This document shows, piece by piece, positions 1-7,267 of a stretch of 31,715 nt of DNA; the stretch's first letter is position 1; each line of letters starts with the position of its first letter. Origin of the DNA: Desulfurococcales archaeon. GTDB taxonomy: Archaea > Thermoproteota > Thermoprotei_A > Sulfolobales > Acidilobaceae. Location of the stretch: assembly GCA_027012045.1 (NCBI GenBank), contig JALUZI010000079.1, forward strand, positions 1 to 31,715, written 5' to 3'. The notes below the pieces were generated by a model, which was not told where the DNA came from, ran no database searches, and saw only the letters and a list, made by a program, of their open reading frames with translations. Made by a program: the position numbers and the translations under genes.

Positions 1-1224
1 ACCGGAATAGAGGGAGGCTCTATAGCGAGTGTACTGAGAAGACTAGAGCACTCCGGGTTCGACGCGGTTGTTACAGGCGATATAGACGAGTATATGAGGG
101 AGCTAATTCTTGAGGGCCCTGAAAGGGCTAGGACTTGGATAACACGTCGAGACTACCGGTACACCAGTATATACGCCGTGAAAGGTGCTAGAATCGTAAG
201 AATGCACCGTAGGCTTGGCCACGGATTAATAGCAGAGATCGAAACGTACAGGGGGTGTTCTAGATGGGTTTCCGGAGGCTGTAGCTTCTGCATTGAACCG
301 CTGTACGGAAGGCCGATACACCGTGATTTAAAGAGCATAGTCTCTGAAGTAGAGGCTCTATATAAGAATGGAGTAGTAGATTTCAGAATCGGGAGGCAAT
401 CGGACTTCTATGTAGTGGGTTCAAAGGAACTGGGAGAAACCGAGTGGCCAAAACCCAATCCTAGCGCGGTCAAATCACTGTTGAAGGGAATACGGTCAGT
501 GGCTCCAAAGCTGAGGACCCTCCATATAGACAATGTGAATCCAGGAACTATTGCTAGGTACCCCGATCTCTCTATAGAACTGACTAAAATACTAGTACAG
601 TATCACACGCCTGGCGACACAGCAGCCCTGGGACTCGAGTCGGCAGATCCTCGTGTTGCTAAGATAAATAACCTCAACGTTACTTCGGAAGAAGCTATGC
701 AGGCCATTGAAATGTTAAACAAGTACGGGGGCATAAGGGATAGCGACGGTGTTCCACACCTGCTTCCCGGCATAAATTTCATACTAGGTTTACCCGGCGA
801 GACCCGTGAAACCCTGGAGTTGAACAAAAAGTTTCTATCCACGTTACTGGAGAAAGGACTGCTGGTGAGGAGGGTCAATATTAGAAAACTAATGATCATC
901 CCCGGGACTAGAGTCTCATTCCTTAAAGCTAGAATCGGAGAAAAATACAGTGCTAGACATCGCTCCTTCGTTAAGTGGGTTCGGAGCAGGTTTGACACAT
1001 TGATGCTCCCAAGAGTTTTTCCCAGAGGCACCTTGATCAGGAATGTATTCATCGAGGAATGGGACCCGCCTTATAGCCTTGCAAGGCCACCCGGATCATA
1101 CCCGCCTCTCATCAAAATCAAGGGAGAATACCCTCTCTATGAGATGTTAGATGTTGAAACAGCCGGGGTGTCCTCTTCAAGGTCTCTTCTGGGTACCCCG
1201 GTTGGCAATCATTTAAAATCTTAG
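1..1224 (+). CDS. Radical SAM protein, COG1031-like, 5' end outside the window
   Basis: The frame is open from base 1, so the gene begins upstream. The first ATG (position 94) is internal. A TYRGC...GGCSFC motif gives three cysteines, encoded at about 256, 280 and 289, with CX7CX2C spacing instead of the usual CX3CX2C. They probably ligate the SAM-binding [4Fe-4S] cluster. Downstream are radical-SAM barrel signatures: ALGLES at about 629-646 and a GLPGET segment at about 787-804. The part before the cysteines could be the end of a B12-binding-like domain, but too little is visible. The family is widespread in archaea and I know of no established substrate. The C-terminus ends shortly after a PPGSYPPL segment, and I see no clear helix-hairpin-helix such as longer members carry. 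Its stop codon lies inside the inverted repeat at 1220-1249. Radical SAM assignment is firm; exact subfamily is less so. Confidence 0.85.
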   Translation, partial: TGIEGGSIASVLRRLEHSGFDAVVTGDIDEYMRELILEGPERARTWITRRDYRYTSIYAVKGARIVRMHRRLGHGLIAEIETYRGCSRWVSGGCSFCIEPLYGRPIHRDLKSIVSEVEALYKNGVVDFRIGRQSDFYVVGSKELGETEWPKPNPSAVKSLLKGIRSVAPKLRTLHIDNVNPGTIARYPDLSIELTKILVQYHTPGDTAALGLESADPRVAKINNLNVTSEEAMQAIEMLNKYGGIRDSDGVPHLLPGINFILGLPGETRETLELNKKFLSTLLEKGLLVRRVNIRKLMIIPGTRVSFLKARIGEKYSARHRSFVKWVRSRFDTLMLPRVFPRGTLIRNVFIEEWDPPYSLARPPGSYPPLIKIKGEYPLYEMLDVETAGVSSSRSLLGTPVGNHLKS

Positions 1225-1249
1225 CCTAAATCCCTAGATTTTGGCTAAG
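1220..1249 (+). promoter_or_regulatory. Inverted repeat over the stop codon, upstream of the regulator gene
   Basis: CTTAGCC (1220-1226) pairs with GGCTAAG (1243-1249). AAATC (1228-1232) pairs with GATTT (1237-1241), leaving one T/T mismatch and a CCTA loop. It is followed by the perfect 14-base palindrome AATTATTAATAATT (1251-1264), which doubles as a TATA-like element, and by a T run (1263-1268). It could be a terminator for the radical SAM gene or an operator for the winged-helix gene that follows. Confidence 0.45.
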
Positions 1250-1305
1250 GAATTATTAATAATTTTTTGAGCAGATTGATACTACAGGGAAAGAGGTTGA
1301 AGGGT

Positions 1306-2355
1306 ATGAGAGGGAGACGTGGAAGAGAAATATACGACAAACTATCATATAGCTTCATCGAAATAATCGAGAAGATTCAGGGAACCCCAGGTCTACCCAC
1401 GATCACTAGTTTAGCGGAAGATATGGGTTTACACGTGTCAACACTGTGGAGGAGAGTTAAAACCCTCCATGAATCGAACGTGGTTTTCATGGCCGACATA
1501 AACTATAGTGGGCTGGGAATAAAGAGGATGCTGGTACTATCTAAGAACCTGAGGAAAGGCAAGCGGTATGATTCACCGTTCCTCGAATTAGAGGCTCCTC
1601 TCATACCCAAAGGAGTTTTGCTCCAGTATGCTGTTCCCGCAGATAAAATGCAGTCAGTCATAGAATCTCTTAGTAAAGAAGAAGTAGAGGGCGACATATA
1701 CGTTTTCGACAATTACTACCACTCAAAGCCGAATCTCAGGGCTTACTACGACGTGCTAGATAGAACAGTTAAACCTAGGTGGGATTACCTGCTAGAAACG
1801 GTGAAGGCATCAGAGTTCCAGAGGATAGTCACTCCTAAAAGGAGAATAAAATACGATGAAATAGACTTGTTCATCCTAGAGCAGATAGAGTCAAACCCCT
1901 TCCTATCAATGAGGGAGATAGCTAGCAGGCTACAGGAAGCCGTCTCCAAGGGGAGATGGAAAATAGAGCCTGAATACTCTAATGTAACATACAGCAGGGT
2001 CAGGAGGCATTTCCTCAACCACATAATAGGCAGGGGGATGGTCACCGGTGTTCACATAAAACTATCCCACCGCCCGGAAAACCTGGATATAGTCCTGCTC
2101 TATAAGACTCACAGCCAAGCCGCTCACCGCATTTCATCTGCGCTGGCGGAGCATCCATACACCGACTACGCCCTATCAGATGAAGACGGTACAACGGGTT
2201 TGGCATGGGTTTCAGTGCCCCCTCAAGAGATTAGAGGCCTGCTGGACCTCCTCGACACCCTGCAGAAGGAGGGTATTGTACTAGAGTGGGAAGGCTACAT
2301 CGTCGACAAGTACAACGTGTCAAGGAGGAAAATATCATATAGGAACTACCTCTAA
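1306..2355 (+). CDS. Archaeal transcriptional regulator with two winged-helix domains
   Basis: The protein of about 349 residues has two winged-helix-like segments. The first is near the N-terminus (PTITSLAEDMGLHVSTLWRR), typical of Lrp/MarR-type DNA-binding heads. The second is in the middle (EIDLFILEQIESNPFLSMRE). They are joined by alpha/beta segments. I chose the ATG at 1306 because GAGGT at 1294-1298 is a well-spaced ribosome site. An in-frame TTG at 1267 would add 13 residues, but it lies inside the AT-rich TATA-like element. The MarC gene begins 32 bases downstream and the B12/radical SAM gene 18 bases after that, so the three are probably co-transcribed. The dyad just upstream would suit autoregulation. 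No ligand domain is recognised. The regulator call is from fold pattern, not from a named family. Confidence 0.7.
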   Translation: MRGRRGREIYDKLSYSFIEIIEKIQGTPGLPTITSLAEDMGLHVSTLWRRVKTLHESNVVFMADINYSGLGIKRMLVLSKNLRKGKRYDSPFLELEAPLIPKGVLLQYAVPADKMQSVIESLSKEEVEGDIYVFDNYYHSKPNLRAYYDVLDRTVKPRWDYLLETVKASEFQRIVTPKRRIKYDEIDLFILEQIESNPFLSMREIASRLQEAVSKGRWKIEPEYSNVTYSRVRRHFLNHIIGRGMVTGVHIKLSHRPENLDIVLLYKTHSQAAHRISSALAEHPYTDYALSDEDGTTGLAWVSVPPQEIRGLLDLLDTLQKEGIVLEWEGYIVDKYNVSRRKISYRNYL

Positions 2356-2387
2356 TCCGGTTGGACAGCATAGGCGAGGGCTGGTAA

Positions 2388-2996
2388 ATGCCCGGGTTCA
2401 CAGTCGACGTAATACTCTCATATAGTCAAATAGTAGCCATAATGAATCCTTTCTCCATCCTAGGAAACTATCTCACACTGACCGAGGGAATTAGGAAGGA
2501 GGCCAGAGCAAAGATACTGAACACTGCAGTCATAGCAGTCACGATCATAGGTTTAATCTTTATCATAGCGGGGAGCCTGATACTCAGATTCTACCATCTC
2601 TCCGTAATGGCTATAAAGTTCGGAGGCGGCGTGCTCTTAATGGTAATCGCTATTGACATGATGAGCGGTATGCCGAGAAGCAAAACCGTTGACAAGAGGG
2701 AAATCGCCGTAGTCCCCCTTGCAACACCAATGATGGTAGGGCCTGGAACCCTAGCAGTATTAATATATCTAGGCACGGCGATGCCGTTGCTTCACGCTAT
2801 AACCGGGTTCTTAGCGGGGGTATTGACTGTTTACGCAACACTAATGGCATCAGGATTCTTTATACGGCTACTAGGTAGAACAGGCGTCAGGGCCCTATCG
2901 AGGTTCATGTCACTAATACTAGCCAGTATAGCTGCCCAGATGATGTACGACGCGGTTGCCGGATGGTACATCCATCTGATAGGCAAATGTAAGTGA
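2388..2996 (+). CDS. MarC-family integral membrane protein
   Basis: The 202-residue protein is very hydrophobic, with about six membrane segments. It carries the usual MarC landmarks: an early MNPFSILGNYLTLT segment, an FGGGVLLMVIAIDM helix, and VVPLATPMMVGPGTLAVLI, which matches the conserved PLA.P...GPG.I signature. Length fits the family (about 200 residues). MarC proteins were once linked to multiple antibiotic resistance, but their transport substrate is unknown. The gene lies 32 bases after the winged-helix gene and 18 bases before the next radical SAM gene, consistent with one operon. The ATG at 2388 follows a purine-rich GAGGGCTGG stretch. Confidence 0.88.
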   Translation: MPGFTVDVILSYSQIVAIMNPFSILGNYLTLTEGIRKEARAKILNTAVIAVTIIGLIFIIAGSLILRFYHLSVMAIKFGGGVLLMVIAIDMMSGMPRSKTVDKREIAVVPLATPMMVGPGTLAVLIYLGTAMPLLHAITGFLAGVLTVYATLMASGFFIRLLGRTGVRALSRFMSLILASIAAQMMYDAVAGWYIHLIGKCK

Positions 2997-3014
2997 CCGA
3001 AGGGAGGTACCGGG

Positions 3015-4337
3015 ATGAAGCTGGCATTGCTATTAAGATACATTGAGGAGTCTAGATATAGTTTAGCGCAGCTAAGAGCCGCAGTCGAAAAAGAACTATC
3101 TGACAACGGGTTCCATGTTCTCGTGAGATCGTACAAAGATCCCTCAAATATGCTTCGTGACGGGGTGAACCTCCAGGCTAAGGGATACTCTGTTTTTATA
3201 GGTTACAGTCTCCTGACAACGGTCATACCCAAGCTCAGAATGGAAATAGAGAGAGTATCGGAAGTTGCCGGGGAACACGGGATTCACCTAGTCGCGGGTG
3301 GCCCTCATGCTACGGGAGATCCCCTGGGCACGCTCCGTCTAGGGTTCCAAGCGGTTTTCCACGGCGAGTCAGAAGAGACACTGCCTGACTACCTAAGGCA
3401 TTACTTGGAAGGAGACGATGTACTCAAGGTAAAGGGGGTTGTAACATGGGATGGGGGCAGACCCGTTTATACGGGTAGGCAGAGGCGCGTTGACCTAGAT
3501 AAATACCCCCCGTTCCCCTACTGGGAGGGGATCTATGCTCCTATAGAGATAACCAGGGGATGCGTCTGGGGTTGCAGGTATTGTGAAGTCCCATACATGC
3601 ACGGGGCAGTTATCAAACATAGATCTATAGAAACTGTTGTCTATTACGCGAAGATTTTCTGGCAGAGTGGGAGGAGGGATCTAAGATTCATAACGCCGAA
3701 CGCCTTTTCATACCTTTCAGATGGAAGGGAAATGAATATCCGGGGTCTATGCGATCTCCTGGAAACCCTATACAAAGCAGGAAGAAGCTTCAAAGGGAGG
3801 ATTTTCATGGGGTCATTTCCAAGTGAGATAAGGCCTGAGCATGCCTGTGTAGACGAGGCAGTCAGATGCCTCCAGAAAACCGTTTCCAATAAGAATATTA
3901 TAATAGGCGCCCAATCCGGCTCGGAGAGAATTCTATCCCTTATTAACCGCGGACACGATGTTGAGACGGTCATTAATGCGGTTGAAACACTTAACAAACA
4001 CGGATTCAGAGCTGACGTGGACTTCATTTATGCCCTCCCATTCGAGGAGGAAGAAGACCTTTCTGACACTCTGAGACTCACGGAGAAACTCGCATATAGC
4101 TATAACGCACGGATACATGCCCATTATTTCCTACCTTTGCCAGGTACGCCGCTGGAGAGTTTCGAGCCTAAGGATCCTCCAGAATGGTTTGTAAAGAGGC
4201 TATTCAAGCTTCTGGGGAAAGGTAGACTATACGGTGACTGGCTCAAGCAGAAAGAGCTTAGCAGGCAAATAGTTGATTTACGGAGGAAAGGAGTGATAAT
4301 AGGATTGAAGGGATGGAGGGTTATCCGTAGAATATAA
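3015..4337 (+). CDS. B12-binding domain/radical SAM protein, MJ_1487-like
   Basis: The 440-residue protein has an N-terminal Rossmann-like B12-binding domain (to about residue 135). It contains a GYSLLTTVIPKL segment, a VAGGPHATGDP segment and an FHGESEETLP segment typical of B12-binding radical SAM enzymes. The radical SAM core follows, with CVWGCRYC (C183, C187, C190), a GAQSGSERIL strand and a DFIYALPFEEEED segment. The family may carry out methylation or rearrangement, but the substrate is unknown. The ATG at 3015 is preceded by GGGAGGT at 3002-3008. It ends 23 bases before the candidate C/D-box RNA. It is the second of three radical SAM genes in this window. Confidence 0.87.
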   Translation: MKLALLLRYIEESRYSLAQLRAAVEKELSDNGFHVLVRSYKDPSNMLRDGVNLQAKGYSVFIGYSLLTTVIPKLRMEIERVSEVAGEHGIHLVAGGPHATGDPLGTLRLGFQAVFHGESEETLPDYLRHYLEGDDVLKVKGVVTWDGGRPVYTGRQRRVDLDKYPPFPYWEGIYAPIEITRGCVWGCRYCEVPYMHGAVIKHRSIETVVYYAKIFWQSGRRDLRFITPNAFSYLSDGREMNIRGLCDLLETLYKAGRSFKGRIFMGSFPSEIRPEHACVDEAVRCLQKTVSNKNIIIGAQSGSERILSLINRGHDVETVINAVETLNKHGFRADVDFIYALPFEEEEDLSDTLRLTEKLAYSYNARIHAHYFLPLPGTPLESFEPKDPPEWFVKRLFKLLGKGRLYGDWLKQKELSRQIVDLRRKGVIIGLKGWRVIRRI

Positions 4338-4360
4338 CTCAGAGAACACTAAATACGTAC

Positions 4361-4433
4361 TCGAGGAGCCTATGATGACCCAGCTGTCCATGATTTACCG
4401 GTGATTGAATTGGCCTTTCCTGAGGCTCCTCGA
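4361..4433 (+). ncRNA. Candidate C/D-box sRNA guiding 23S rRNA 2'-O-methylation
   Basis: A perfect terminal stem (4361-4370 with 4424-4433, 10 bp) encloses a C box ATGATGA (4372-4378) and a D box CTGA (4420-4423). Inside are a D'-like ATGA (4390-4393) and a C'-like GTGATTGA (4401-4408). Each guide space is 11 bases (4379-4389 and 4409-4419), and the D'-C' spacer is 7 bases. This is the standard archaeal layout of about 50-60 bases. The D guide is complementary to GAAAGGCCAAT, which matches a conserved domain II stretch of 23S rRNA as I remember the E. coli sequence. The plus-five rule places the modified base at the second G of GAAAGG (the fifth base), about position 784 in E. coli numbering by my count. 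The D' guide can pair less perfectly with the nearby ATAGCTGG segment. The gene sits between two plus-strand coding regions. Expression cannot be seen from sequence. Confidence 0.75.
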
Positions 4434-4445
4434 ATGGTTTAGAAT

Positions 4446-4488
4446 AAATTTATTTTTCACATGCAATTACACCTTTCTTATGTGAAAA
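4446..4488 (+). promoter_or_regulatory. Promoter of the acyl-CoA dehydrogenase gene with a 9-bp dyad
   Basis: An AT-rich TATA-like element (AAATTTATTTTT, 4446-4457) overlaps the left arm of an exact inverted repeat, TTTTCACAT (4454-4462) with ATGTGAAAA (4480-4488), spacer 17 bases. The expected start of transcription, about 25 bases past the TATA centre, falls inside or beside the right arm. A repressor bound here would block both the TATA element and initiation. No regulator gene is adjacent. Confidence 0.5.
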
Positions 4489-4534
4489 CAGGTTCATTAC
4501 ATTATCCACCAGATTTCTGGAGGTGTACTAGGTA

Positions 4535-5704
4535 TTGGTATTTGATACTCTGGATCCCCAGTTACCTGTAATCAGGAGTATGGTCAGGGAGTTCGCCGAG
4601 AAATACGTGGAACCCGAGGCCAAGAGGATTGACGGAGAAAATATTATTAGTAGAGAACTCCTAAGCCGCCTCGGCGAAATGGGTTTCACCTCGATGAGAG
4701 TACCTGAAGAATACGGTGGCCCAGGGTTCACATTGCTGGAAACCTCCGTCGTAGCCGAAGAATTGAGTAGATCCAGCAGTGGAGTCGGCATACTTGCAAC
4801 AGTATCCGGGGACATGGTGGCCTACCCGCTTGTCGAGTATGCATCCGAAGAGCTAAAGGAGAAATACCTAACTAAACTGGCAAGCGGAGGCATAGGAGCT
4901 TTCGCCCTCACCGAACCATGCTGCGGGAGCGACGCGGCATCACTAACTACTAAGGCTGTAAGGGATGGAGATGAATACATTATTACTGGAAGAAAAACAT
5001 TTATAACAAACTCGGTATACGCTGATTTCTTCCTAGTCGCGGCGAGAACAGGTAAGCCGGAGGACAGGCATAGAGGTATCACTTTATTCGTAGTAGACCG
5101 GTCAGACTGTACAGAGGTATCCAAGCTGGAAATGATGGGATACAGGGGATCTGGGACAGGAGAAGTCCTATTCAACGAATGCCGTGTACCGGCCGGTAAT
5201 ATTGTCGGAGAAGAGGGAATAGGGTTCAAAATAGCTATGATGGCTTTGAATGAGGGCCGAATAGTTACGGCCTCAACGGGCTTGGGAGTCGCTCAGGCAG
5301 CTTTCGAGGAAGCATTAAAGTATGCAAAGACCCGTAAAAGCATGGGCAAGCCACTCATAGACCACCAGATGGTAGCGTCACACATAGCGGACATGGCGGT
5401 GAAGCTAGAGGCAATACGGAGCATTATATATACAGCCGCATGGAAGGCGGACCAGGGAGACCCTGACTACATAAGAATGGCAAGCATAGCGAAGTACTCC
5501 GCCGCTAAATGGGGCAACGATATTGTAAGGCTCGCGCTACAAGTCCACGGCGGTTTCGGGTATAGTAAGGAGTCAAAGGTTGAGAGACTATATAGAGACA
5601 TCAAGATGATAGAAATAGGAGACGGTACCAATGAAATACAGAAGCTAGTTATAGTAAAAGCACTGACAGGCAAAGTAAAACCGTTCAGAATGACCGCAAA
5701 ATAG
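4535..5704 (+). CDS. Acyl-CoA dehydrogenase
   Basis: The 389-residue flavoprotein has normal length for the family. It should oxidise an acyl-CoA to a trans-2-enoyl-CoA and pass electrons to ETF. It carries the FAD/acyl-CoA motif FALTEPCCGSDAASL, the middle-domain ITNSVYADFFLVAART and YRGSGTGEVLF segments, and the C-terminal LQVHGGFGYSKESKVERLYRD helix. Where most members have YEGT with the catalytic glutamate, this protein reads IGDGTNEIQ, so aspartate occupies the base position. Some acyl-CoA dehydrogenases (such as cyclohexene-carboxyl-CoA enzymes) use aspartate, so activity is likely but the substrate may be unusual. The TTG start at 4535 follows GGAGGTG (4519-4525). It is probably partnered by the etf operon at 23082-26627, though not adjacent to it. 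Confidence 0.92.
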   Translation: MVFDTLDPQLPVIRSMVREFAEKYVEPEAKRIDGENIISRELLSRLGEMGFTSMRVPEEYGGPGFTLLETSVVAEELSRSSSGVGILATVSGDMVAYPLVEYASEELKEKYLTKLASGGIGAFALTEPCCGSDAASLTTKAVRDGDEYIITGRKTFITNSVYADFFLVAARTGKPEDRHRGITLFVVDRSDCTEVSKLEMMGYRGSGTGEVLFNECRVPAGNIVGEEGIGFKIAMMALNEGRIVTASTGLGVAQAAFEEALKYAKTRKSMGKPLIDHQMVASHIADMAVKLEAIRSIIYTAAWKADQGDPDYIRMASIAKYSAAKWGNDIVRLALQVHGGFGYSKESKVERLYRDIKMIEIGDGTNEIQKLVIVKALTGKVKPFRMTAK

Positions 5705-5822
5705 CCTCGCACCATTACACAATTAACAATTCCTGCCTTGACCCCCAGTCGAAGATAACTTATTCGGCCCAGTTGCACTTAACCACATAGGGCCCAGGAT
5801 TGTAGCTGGTAGTGATGAATAA

Positions 5823-7256
5823 TTGGACGAGCCTAGGATCACAGGGCTAGATGTGGGAACAAGTAAAATAAAGATGTATATCTATGACGAATCCATGGTT
5901 CCAACCAAGGAATACCATATCAGAAACACAACCCGTCTCCAGGGGGCAATAGCAGAGCAGGATCCACTGAAACTGCTTGAAACAATAAAGGAGTTAATAG
6001 AGAAATCCGCAAGGCTAGGCTCGAGAATAATAGGCTTGTCCACTTATAGAGGCTCCCTTGTGATCTGGGGTAAAGACAAGAAACCCTTGTCACCCATAAT
6101 AACATGGATGGATCTAAGATCTACAATTAACTATAACAGACTACCCTTAAAAGCGAGGATATCAGCGAAGCTACCCTTTATAGGCCCAGCTCTCTCCCCC
6201 GAGTCCCTCGGAACCAGGTTGAAAACATACCTTCTCGACAGTCCATCATTAGAAAAACCTCTCGCAGAAGGTAAAGCCTATGCTTGGAACATAGACGGCT
6301 ACCTGACCTACATGCTAACAGGTAAATACGCGGCAGATCCCTCCACGGCGGCACTGACAGGATTAATAAACCCTCGGACCCTCAGACCCCTAGGTATAGT
6401 TTTCAACCTTCTAAATCTCCCGAAGATTCAGATACCCGAGCTAGTTATGCATGACTCGCTGAGCCTAGAGGTACCCAGCGATCAAGTCGTTATTGGAGGA
6501 TTGATAGGGGACCAGCAGGCGGCGAGCATAGGGCTAGACTGCCTGGACAGGGGGTGTATGAAGATAAGCCTGGGAACCGGGTTTTTTGTGGACTTATCCC
6601 TAGGAAAACGAAGCCCTCCAAGCCGGTATCCAAGCGGTACCATACCGGTGGCACTTTACGTCGGAAGCGACTCTAGGATAGCAGGCGTGGAGGGATACTT
6701 GACTGGTATGGGAAAGTCTGTCGAGTGGTTCGTGGAAAACATGTTTGGGGGAAGCTATAGGGAAATGGATGAAAGCATAACCCCAGCAAGCCCGCCTCTG
6801 GTGGTGCCCTACATCTGGGGAGGGAGAACTCCCAGGTTGTCGAGAGGAGTTTCAGGTATAATAGGGCTTCAACCGGGTTACACAATGAAAAGCATTGCAA
6901 ACGGGTTAGCCCACGGTGTAGCCGCGGCACTCTCATACGTGTACAACGTCTTGAAGGAGAAGTACGGGCCTCCATCCGATATAAGAGTAACCGGTGGACT
7001 AACCCGTCTCACCAGGTTCAACGAGCTTGTAGCCTCTTACCTGGGAGAAAAAATAAGGGTCTCCAGGCGGCACGACACGTCAGCACTGGGAGCAGCCTTA
7101 CTAGCGGCCAAATCACAGGGAATAAACGTAACCTTCGAACAAGAATTCCAGGAGATCGATCCGGACCCGGAGCTTGCTGTGCTGGATAGCAGGGAAATAG
7201 TCGAGTGGGCCATGGTAATACAGAAGAAGATGAAGAACCCGTATTCCATTATGTGA
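5823..7256 (+). CDS. FGGY-family carbohydrate or polyol kinase, glycerol kinase-like
   Basis: The 477-residue protein transfers phosphate from ATP to a polyol or sugar. Visible motifs are phosphate-1 LDVGTSKIKMYIYD (about residues 9-22), catalytic aspartate in GGLIGDQQAASIG, phosphate-2 KISLGTGFFVDL and a C-terminal adenosine region RVTGGLTRLTRF...SALGAALLAA. GDQQAA resembles glycerol kinase more than xylulokinase. Where E. coli GlpK has the glycerol-binding QRET segment, this protein reads YRGS: the arginine is kept but the glutamate is glycine. Its substrate may therefore not be glycerol. A TTG start at 5823 gives the best N-terminus, but no strong ribosome site precedes it. It is followed after 11 bases by an Fe-S protein gene and two flavoprotein genes. 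Confidence 0.85.
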   Translation: MDEPRITGLDVGTSKIKMYIYDESMVPTKEYHIRNTTRLQGAIAEQDPLKLLETIKELIEKSARLGSRIIGLSTYRGSLVIWGKDKKPLSPIITWMDLRSTINYNRLPLKARISAKLPFIGPALSPESLGTRLKTYLLDSPSLEKPLAEGKAYAWNIDGYLTYMLTGKYAADPSTAALTGLINPRTLRPLGIVFNLLNLPKIQIPELVMHDSLSLEVPSDQVVIGGLIGDQQAASIGLDCLDRGCMKISLGTGFFVDLSLGKRSPPSRYPSGTIPVALYVGSDSRIAGVEGYLTGMGKSVEWFVENMFGGSYREMDESITPASPPLVVPYIWGGRTPRLSRGVSGIIGLQPGYTMKSIANGLAHGVAAALSYVYNVLKEKYGPPSDIRVTGGLTRLTRFNELVASYLGEKIRVSRRHDTSALGAALLAAKSQGINVTFEQEFQEIDPDPELAVLDSREIVEWAMVIQKKMKNPYSIM

Positions 7257-7267
7257 GGTGCACCTCT

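Noticed and set aside
603..1052. Long minus-strand open frame inside the first radical SAM gene
   Set aside because: It is a shadow of the plus-strand gene, with no recognisable domain. The same applies to other antisense frames, for example 4822-5229 and 23267-23716.
5812..5818. GTGATGA as a C box in front of the kinase gene
   Set aside because: No D box or closing stem at suitable distance; the sequence lies in the leader next to the start codon.
7205..7267. Longer Fe-S protein starting at GTG 7205
   Set aside because: It would overlap the kinase by 52 bases and lacks a ribosome site; the TTG at 7268 has GAGGTG 7 bases upstream.
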